Source of the DNA: a virus
Reading direction: 5' to 3' (one strand)
DNA: 59,111 nucleotides
Virus record (IMG/VR): IMGVR_UViG_3300034375_011170
Span: 1-59,111 of that record
Shown: one piece after another, positions 52,753 to 59,111 of the stretch
How positions within the stretch are numbered: the stretch's first letter is position 1
How the letters are laid out: each line of letters begins with the position of its first letter
Position numbers and translations under genes: made by a program
The notes under the pieces: generated by a model
What the model saw: only the letters and a program-made list of their open reading frames with translations
What the model was told of the DNA's origin: nothing
Database searches by the model: none

Positions 52753-54590
52753 TGGCAGCAAATACAAATAGTACATTAACTTTAAGTTCTTTGGATTTTG
52801 ATACACTCAAAGATAATTTTAAAAGTTTTCTTCAATCTCAAGATAAATTTAAAGATTATGATTATAACGGATCTAATATTAGTGTTCTGTTAGATATTTT
52901 GTCATATAATTCATATTTAAATTCATTTTATTTGAATATGGCAGTATCAGAAATGTTTCTAGATTCGGCTCAATTATATGATTCAGTTATTTCTCACTCA
53001 AAGGAACTGAATTATGTTCCTGCCAGTGCAAGGTCTAGTTCCGCCAAAATTAATTTTACCGTTGATGTATTAGGTCAAGATGGTATTTTAACTTTACCCA
53101 AAGGAACCAGATTCAGGGGTTATAACTCTAATAGTTCATATATATTCACCACGAATAATACATTAACAATTCTTTCTTCAAATGATACATTTTCTACTTC
53201 TAATTTGGAAATATTTGAAGGAGAATATTATCAAGATACATATATTGTAAATTATAACGAAGAAAATCAAAAATTTTTACTAACAAACCAAAAATCTGAT
53301 ATTAATAGTGTTGTGGTTAATGTAACTGAAGATTCTTCAAGTAAAGATTATAAGAGAAAAGATCACTTATTTGGTCTAAACGGTAATTCAGAAATATACT
53401 TTATACAACCTTCAAGAGACAATTTATACGAAATTGTATTTGGGGATGGGCTTTTTGGTAAAAAGCCAAAACATGGCGCGACTGTAAAAATAAGTTATAG
53501 AGTTACATTCGGAGAAGAAGCAGATAACATTAATGCATTCGATTTTGTGGAAGATTATTATTTTGATATTCCTAACATAGAAGTTGTGGAAATTTCTTCC
53601 GGGGGGGCTGAACAAGAATCTATTGAAAGTGTTAAATTTGCGGCCCCGAGGTATTTTGCCACTCAACAAAGAGCGGTCAGTTCGGACGATTATTCTTCAT
53701 TGGTATTTTCGCAATTTAGTAACGAAGTTTCTGACGTAAATGTATACGGTGGACAGGAAGTAGTTCCTAAACAATATGGTAAAGTAATGTTAGCGATCAA
53801 ACCTTCGGTTGGGGTGATTGCATCTCAATATTTAAAAGATAGCATCTATAATTATTTGCAAGAATATATCGCATTACCCAACAGAATTGTCATTGAAGAT
53901 CCGGATTATTTCTATTGTTCGGTTATTTCCAAAGTACAATACGACCAGGCAATATCAACTAAATCTCCTTCAGAACTTCAATCAGATTGTATTTCTTCCA
54001 TCGTTACATATAGTAAAAATAATCTAGAATTATTTGGCAAAGATTTGAGATATAGTAAACTCGTTAAACAAATTGATGATAGTGATGCCAGTATTACAAG
54101 TAATGACACAGAAATTAGAATTGTTAAGAAATTAACACCAGCTATTGGCACAGATACATCTTACAATATTCAAACTGGTAACGAAATTTATTACAATTCA
54201 ACAGTATATGTATCAAATACAGTTCATGAATCGTATCATACAAGTAGTTATGACTTGCATTCCGAACATACTTCTATTCTTTCTTCTCGATTTACGTATA
54301 ATTCCAATGATGGAAAAACATACCCATTGAGTTTTATTGAAGAAGATCAAAAAGGTAATTTAGTGGTGTTCGTCACTGTTGCAGATCAATTAGTCAAAAA
54401 TGACATAGTTGGTTCAGTTGATTATGCAACTGGAGAAATTAATATTGAAAATATTAATGTGGCAGATTATACCGGAAGTATTAATTTGTATATTAAAACT
54501 GATACTAAAGATATTCTTTCCAAACAAAATAAAATTCTTATTATTGATCCCGCCGATATCACTGTAGATATTATAGAGCAATTAGTATAA
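52752..54590 (+). CDS. 6: baseplate wedge gp6
   Basis: 612 residues (T4: 660). YNGSNISVLLDILSYNSYLNSFYLNMAVSEMFLDSAQLYDSV at 38-80 and FAAPRYFATQQRAVSSDDY near 300 are gp6/J-family hallmarks. It forms the inner ring of the baseplate that rearranges on contraction. Coupled to both neighbours by TAATG junctions. Confidence 0.93.
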   Translation: MAANTNSTLTLSSLDFDTLKDNFKSFLQSQDKFKDYDYNGSNISVLLDILSYNSYLNSFYLNMAVSEMFLDSAQLYDSVISHSKELNYVPASARSSSAKINFTVDVLGQDGILTLPKGTRFRGYNSNSSYIFTTNNTLTILSSNDTFSTSNLEIFEGEYYQDTYIVNYNEENQKFLLTNQKSDINSVVVNVTEDSSSKDYKRKDHLFGLNGNSEIYFIQPSRDNLYEIVFGDGLFGKKPKHGATVKISYRVTFGEEADNINAFDFVEDYYFDIPNIEVVEISSGGAEQESIESVKFAAPRYFATQQRAVSSDDYSSLVFSQFSNEVSDVNVYGGQEVVPKQYGKVMLAIKPSVGVIASQYLKDSIYNYLQEYIALPNRIVIEDPDYFYCSVISKVQYDQAISTKSPSELQSDCISSIVTYSKNNLELFGKDLRYSKLVKQIDDSDASITSNDTEIRIVKKLTPAIGTDTSYNIQTGNEIYYNSTVYVSNTVHESYHTSSYDLHSEHTSILSSRFTYNSNDGKTYPLSFIEEDQKGNLVVFVTVADQLVKNDIVGSVDYATGEINIENINVADYTGSINLYIKTDTKDILSKQNKILIIDPADITVDIIEQLV

Positions 54591-57001
54591 TGCCATATCA
54601 AATTCCAACTCATATTTCGAATTTAATCGAAAGTCAATTTCCTAATATCTATAAAGAAGATGGGCCCAATTTCGTTCTATTCATGAAAGCATATTATGAA
54701 TGGATGGAATCGGCGTGGGATAACGAGTTCAACGGATATGGTGGTCCAATTCGCGAATCAAGAGAACTTTTGGAATATAGAGATATCGACCAAACTATTG
54801 TTAAGTTTCTTGAATATTTTCAAAAGAAATATCTATACGGTATTCCGTTTGAGGTAATTTCAAATAAAAGATTTCTTCTAAAACATATTCTGGATGTTTA
54901 CAGGTCAAAGGGTAGCATTCAATGTTATCGTTTGTTATTTAAATTACTATATGATGAAGATATTGAAGTTTATATCCCTGGGCGCGACTTATTGCGCCCA
55001 TCAGAAGGTATCTGGAGACAACCAAAATATTTGGAAGTAACCGGAAATAGTTTACTTGAAAGTTATGTTGGTCAGACAATTATCGGAAGTTCTTCTCGAA
55101 TTACAGGTATTGTTGAAAGCTATTCCAAAGAATATTTTAATGATGATATTATTCACATTTTACACTTGTCAAACACCAGCACCAGAGATAAAGATTTTGA
55201 AGTTGGCGAAAAAGTTGTTCTTTACGGCGAACAATCTGATACTTCTAAAATTGAAGCAGCTCCTGCTATTAAAGGTTCTTTACAATCATTAGAAATTACC
55301 AATGGTGGGCAAGGTTTTAGCGTCGGCGATATAATCAAGATTGTTCATAAAGATTTGGATACTAATGATGTAATTTCTTATGGATCTGAAGGGGTTCTTA
55401 GGGTTTCATCTGTTAGTAACGAATTCGGAACAGTTAATTTCTTAATCCTTGATAGTGGTACTGGGTTTACCAATACCGCTCAAACGTTTGTTTATAGATC
55501 TTCAGATCAAGGAGAAGGTGCATCTTTTGAAATAGGAAATTTATCTTCCACACGGATTATTGAATATAATACTGACATTCTTGGGAATTATTTGACGGTT
55601 CCTTTAGATGCAACGGCTTATGGATTACCGAAAGATGTTTCGGCCAATTTATCATCAACTATTGGATCTTCTTTAGAAAAAGAATCTCAAACTTTTGGTT
55701 CTATTTTGACCTTGGATAATATTTTCACGGGTAATAACTATGCAGCAGAACCTTACGTATTTGCAAGACCAGTTCAAACTTCATTACCGATGTATGGTAA
55801 TGTGGCTTATTCAACTACATCAAATACTATCGTTGGAACAAATACTAATTTTGATTATTTCTTTTCCAATGATGATGTAATAGGTTTAAAATATTCTTCA
55901 ACTGTATCGGAAGCTGGATACGAATACGCTGTTATCAAAGAAGTGGTTTCTAATACAGAAATTACATTGTATGGACCACCGTCAACAAACTCAATGGCAA
56001 ACGCTCAATATATGGTAGCGCCAACCATTCTTCCTTCTAACTTTGCTACTTATGATTTATACAGTAATTCTTCTATTTATCCATTGGATGGTGGTATTCC
56101 AGGTGAAGATGAAACTATCAAAGCATTTCCTTCTAGTGGTAACAATGCAGCGGCGACTGCAGTTGCGGTTAACTCGGGAAAATCGTATGTAGAGAATGAA
56201 GAAGTTATTGCTTATTTACATGGCGGTATTGCCAGTAATGTAGAAATCGTTTACGGTGGCACTGGATATGCTAACGGCGAATTGTTATTATTTGCGGGAA
56301 CAGGTGATAATTCCACAACGGCTAATGGTTATATCAGTACAAATAGCACTGGCGGTATTATTTCGGCGTATGTATCTAATGGCGGATCTGGTTATTTCCA
56401 AATTCCGGAAGTAAGGGTAATTACGGCAAATGGTACAGGCGCGACATTAAGAGCTTCTCTTCAAGAATTTAATACATATTCTGGTATTTCGGGTAAAGTC
56501 AGAAACGGTGGACTTGGGCAATCCAGAGGATATTGGGTAAATAATAGAAGCTTTTTGGATTCAAATAAATATATACAAGATAGTTATTACTATCAAGACT
56601 ATTCTTATGAAATTAAAGTGGCTAAACAATTATCTAAATACAAAAAGATAATACAAGACACTTTCCACGTTGCTGGTACTGAATTATTCGGAAGTTTCTT
56701 AAAAAGTTTGACTATTCAAAGTTCAGTTAGTCTTTTGAGAGAAAGCACTTTATTGTATGAAGATAATTGGGGAGCTGATTCGGGTAATACTATTGTATTC
56801 AGGGCTAGTTCTAATGTAGTTTCCGTGGACTCTAATAATATAACATCAGATGTTACTATTAGGGATTATACAAATTATTTGTCAGCCGATAACGTTGAAG
56901 TCAGGGCTGATAATAGAAAATTCGTTAGATATGTTTATGCTTCGGGTACACAATTTAGAGCTAGTGATAGTAGAGTAACAGTCGATAGATATTTTGTTTA
57001 A
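54590..57001 (+). CDS. 7: baseplate wedge gp7-like
   Basis: 803 residues. The start ISNLIESQFPNIYKEDGPNFVLFMKAYYEWME and the IPF-x-V-x-SNKRFLLKHILDVYRSKGSIQCYRLLFKLLYDEDIEVYIPG region (about 85-135) match the wedge proteins found after gp6 in marine T4-like phages. The middle holds repeated beta domains (EITNGGQGFSVGDII, VEIVYGGTGYANGE). T4 gp7 is longer (1032). gp7 identity comes mainly from gene order. Confidence 0.7.
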   Translation: MPYQIPTHISNLIESQFPNIYKEDGPNFVLFMKAYYEWMESAWDNEFNGYGGPIRESRELLEYRDIDQTIVKFLEYFQKKYLYGIPFEVISNKRFLLKHILDVYRSKGSIQCYRLLFKLLYDEDIEVYIPGRDLLRPSEGIWRQPKYLEVTGNSLLESYVGQTIIGSSSRITGIVESYSKEYFNDDIIHILHLSNTSTRDKDFEVGEKVVLYGEQSDTSKIEAAPAIKGSLQSLEITNGGQGFSVGDIIKIVHKDLDTNDVISYGSEGVLRVSSVSNEFGTVNFLILDSGTGFTNTAQTFVYRSSDQGEGASFEIGNLSSTRIIEYNTDILGNYLTVPLDATAYGLPKDVSANLSSTIGSSLEKESQTFGSILTLDNIFTGNNYAAEPYVFARPVQTSLPMYGNVAYSTTSNTIVGTNTNFDYFFSNDDVIGLKYSSTVSEAGYEYAVIKEVVSNTEITLYGPPSTNSMANAQYMVAPTILPSNFATYDLYSNSSIYPLDGGIPGEDETIKAFPSSGNNAAATAVAVNSGKSYVENEEVIAYLHGGIASNVEIVYGGTGYANGELLLFAGTGDNSTTANGYISTNSTGGIISAYVSNGGSGYFQIPEVRVITANGTGATLRASLQEFNTYSGISGKVRNGGLGQSRGYWVNNRSFLDSNKYIQDSYYYQDYSYEIKVAKQLSKYKKIIQDTFHVAGTELFGSFLKSLTIQSSVSLLRESTLLYEDNWGADSGNTIVFRASSNVVSVDSNNITSDVTIRDYTNYLSADNVEVRADNRKFVRYVYASGTQFRASDSRVTVDRYFV

Positions 57002-57011
57002 AGGGAAATAA

Positions 57012-57785
57012 ATGGCACAACAAACTATTAATATTGGTTCAGCAGCAAATGATGGCACTGGTGACCCAATTCGTGATGCTTTTGATAAAGTAAACGATAA
57101 CTTCAATGAGATGTACGGTTCGTTCGTCGCTACTGGATCGGTAACAGTTGGTAACTCCACTGTTAATTCGGTAGTTTCGAATACTGGAGGTCTTGTTACC
57201 GGCAGCAGCACAGTAAATGCTGTGGCCAATTCAACTAATTTTGCAGTTGCTAATTCAACAACAAGCGCAGTATTAGATCCAGGCACATTGACGATTGGTT
57301 CAAATTTGTCAATCAATACATCAAAAGTTACAGTTGGCAATAGTACAGTTAACACAACTTATAATGTTGGGGAACTTACTTTAAAAACTGCGGCTTCGAA
57401 TGCAACTTTGACACCGACTACTATGTATGTTGGTAATTCAACAGTTTATACTTCGGTAAATACCACGCATGTCCATACTGGATCTGCTAACCTAACTTCT
57501 AACACATTGACTTTAGGTACTTCTACTGATTCCGCAAATGGATATACATATCTTCCTAACGGATTTAAGATGATTTGGGGATCTGTAGAAGCAAACTCAA
57601 CAACTGGTACTGCGGTGTTTACTTCTGCGTATTCAACAAATGCTTATGTTGTGACTGCAACAAGTAATACTTCTTCTGACGTCACTTACAGTGCGGCAGT
57701 TGTGGCTCAAAATAACTCGGTTGTTGAAATTAGAACTTCAAACGCAACTTTGACTACGGTATATTTCACTGCTATAGGTAAATAA
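57012..57785 (+). CDS. tail fibre or baseplate appendage protein
   Basis: 257 residues. INIGSAANDGTGDPIRDAFDKVNDNFNEMY at residues 6-35 is a widespread phage fibre attachment motif. Then come degenerate repeats containing VGNSTVN and a C-terminal beta domain. AAGGGAAA precedes the ATG. A gp10-type or short-fibre role is plausible. Confidence 0.7.
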   Translation: MAQQTINIGSAANDGTGDPIRDAFDKVNDNFNEMYGSFVATGSVTVGNSTVNSVVSNTGGLVTGSSTVNAVANSTNFAVANSTTSAVLDPGTLTIGSNLSINTSKVTVGNSTVNTTYNVGELTLKTAASNATLTPTTMYVGNSTVYTSVNTTHVHTGSANLTSNTLTLGTSTDSANGYTYLPNGFKMIWGSVEANSTTGTAVFTSAYSTNAYVVTATSNTSSDVTYSAAVVAQNNSVVEIRTSNATLTTVYFTAIGK

Positions 57786-57787
57786 TA

Positions 57788-59111
57788 ATGGGTAAAATCC
57801 TTCCAGCGTATAAAAAAGCATTATACGAAGAAATCTTTGATAATATTCAAAGTAATACATCGGCGTATTATGCTTATGGGTCGCATCCGATTGAATATCC
57901 TAGTTCTGTTCCTCAGGTTGCAAATAATGCATACGAGACTAATTTTGAACAAAATTGGTATATGCTTTTTGGCAAAAAAGTACAACCTGGTGATATTTCT
58001 CCGGTTGTGAAGAAAAACATATGGACAACAGGAACTGTATACGAAAAATATGACAGCACTTCGAATACGCTGGAAGCGAACAATAACTTTTATGTTATTT
58101 GCGACCCATTAATTGATGGTGGTCAATACCACGTTTATAAATGTATTGACAATTCTAATGGAGCAGTTTCTACTTCCAATCCATCTTTGATCGGGCTACC
58201 AACACAAAAGGCAACCTTCGAGACAAGTGATGGATATAAGTGGAAATACCTCACATCAGTTTCATCTTTGAATTATGATAAATTCGAATCTGATGATTAT
58301 GCTCCAATCAATTCCAATGCCTCTATCGTGGCAACTGCTGCTGAATATTCAGGCGTTGATGTGGTTGTTATTTCTAACAGCGGTAATGGATATACATCGT
58401 CAACTAATGGTATCGTATCATCTGTACAAAATACCACTGTTATTCAGATTCAAAATGATGCTTCGTCCTCTGATAACTTTTATGTCAATAATGCAATTTA
58501 TGTGTACAATACAATTGAAAGCACATCACAACTTCGTTTAATCACGGATTATGTTGTTAATGCCACTGGTAGATTTGTTTACGTAAATACCGCAATGGAT
58601 ATTTCAAAAATCACACCAGGTATTACAGAATATTTGATCAGCCCTGCTGTTGTATTTAATACTGATGGCGACTCTAATCCTTCGGCTTATTGTTTGGTGA
58701 ATGATTACACTACCAAGATTAGCGAAATTGTATTGCTTGATTCGGGTTCAAATATTTCCTGGGCTAATGTTGAAATTCAATCACAATATGGTTCTGGTGC
58801 TAATGTTTATGCCATTGTTCCTCCTCCGGGTGGTCATGGTTATGATCCAGCGATTGAATTAAATATGCAAGGTATAGCATTTAATATTACATTCGCGAAC
58901 ACCGAACTTGACATTATCCCAACAGCAAATACTTTGTATAATAAAATTGGTATTGTTAAAAATCCAAAATATGCAGTATCAAATACTGCCCTGGGAACAG
59001 TCACCCCTGGAGATAGATTTTATGAACGTTCTTTTAATAATTTATTAAAGGCTTCCGTTTCGCCAGCTTATACTTTTACTGCAGGTGATATTGTAACTGG
59101 TGCAACAAGTA
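57788..59111 (+). CDS. 8: baseplate wedge gp8, truncated by window end
   Basis: At least 441 residues; no stop before the right edge. MGKILPAYKKALYEEIFDNIQSN and NNFYVICDPLIDGGQYHVYKCIDN, then SDGYKWKYLTSVSSLN fit T4-like gp8, a dimeric wedge protein. It is longer than T4 gp8 (334). GGTAAATAATA upstream gives only a weak ribosome site; coupling to the preceding gene is likely (2-nt gap). Confidence 0.85.
   Translation, partial: MGKILPAYKKALYEEIFDNIQSNTSAYYAYGSHPIEYPSSVPQVANNAYETNFEQNWYMLFGKKVQPGDISPVVKKNIWTTGTVYEKYDSTSNTLEANNNFYVICDPLIDGGQYHVYKCIDNSNGAVSTSNPSLIGLPTQKATFETSDGYKWKYLTSVSSLNYDKFESDDYAPINSNASIVATAAEYSGVDVVVISNSGNGYTSSTNGIVSSVQNTTVIQIQNDASSSDNFYVNNAIYVYNTIESTSQLRLITDYVVNATGRFVYVNTAMDISKITPGITEYLISPAVVFNTDGDSNPSAYCLVNDYTTKISEIVLLDSGSNISWANVEIQSQYGSGANVYAIVPPPGGHGYDPAIELNMQGIAFNITFANTELDIIPTANTLYNKIGIVKNPKYAVSNTALGTVTPGDRFYERSFNNLLKASVSPAYTFTAGDIVTGATS

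Noticed and set aside
56882-57355. 157-codon minus-strand ORF opposite the fibre gene
   Set aside because: Antisense to a repeat-rich fibre gene with a strong ribosome site and a recognised N-terminal motif on the plus strand.

Overview
This window is part of a large, AT-rich, T4-like contractile-tail phage (myovirus). The evidence is a syntenic T4-type structural set: gp4, gp48, gp53, gp27, gp5, gp25, gp6, gp7-like, gp8, gp26. The replication and late-transcription cluster gp33-gp59-gp32 is also present. An alphaproteobacterial host is suggested by a circularly permuted tmRNA gene with the tag ANDNFKAFDYALAA; the host itself cannot be read from the sequence.

Layout. 1-3500: late and accessory genes (M15 endolysin, PAAR spike tip, a protein with a twin-arginine signal, dNMP kinase, RNase H-like protein). 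3500-14600: a large tRNA array mixed with small ORFs, a homing endonuclease inserted between two tRNA halves, a two-gene NAD+ salvage module, a polynucleotide kinase-like protein, and about 0.9 kb of highly structured non-coding RNA next to tRNAs, resembling the giant GOLLD/ROOL-type phage RNAs. 14600-24000: small early genes under near-identical promoter cassettes, including an SPFH lipoprotein, a PstS-like phosphate-binding protein, a GP88-family protein and an AAA ATPase. 24000-29500: a leftward array of 15 small genes driven by 14 near-identical promoters, each preceded by a GCGCGC motif, most ending in a UUCG hairpin, and bracketed by tandem-repeat regions. 30180-32800 (leftward): spanins, small membrane proteins and a GGQ release-factor-like protein. 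33000-36100 (rightward): DUF932 and unknown proteins. 36100-36390: permuted tmRNA. 36800-38650: gp33, gp59, gp32. 38700-47000 (leftward): tail and baseplate proteins, with a probable -1 frameshift between gp26 and a downstream chaperone ORF. 47000-59111 (rightward): baseplate genes; the last one, gp8, runs off the window.

How it fits together. Early genes use sigma70-like promoters (TTTACT, 17 nt, TATAAT). Several late units carry the T4-type late motif TATAAATA, matching the presence of gp33. The tRNAs cover every amino acid except glutamate. With the tmRNA and GGQ protein they form a broad translation-support and ribosome-rescue set. NAD+ salvage genes may offset NAD depletion by host defence. 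gp5 seems to lack a lysozyme domain, while a 1197-residue tail protein carries a LytM/M23 domain and may supply the muralytic activity.
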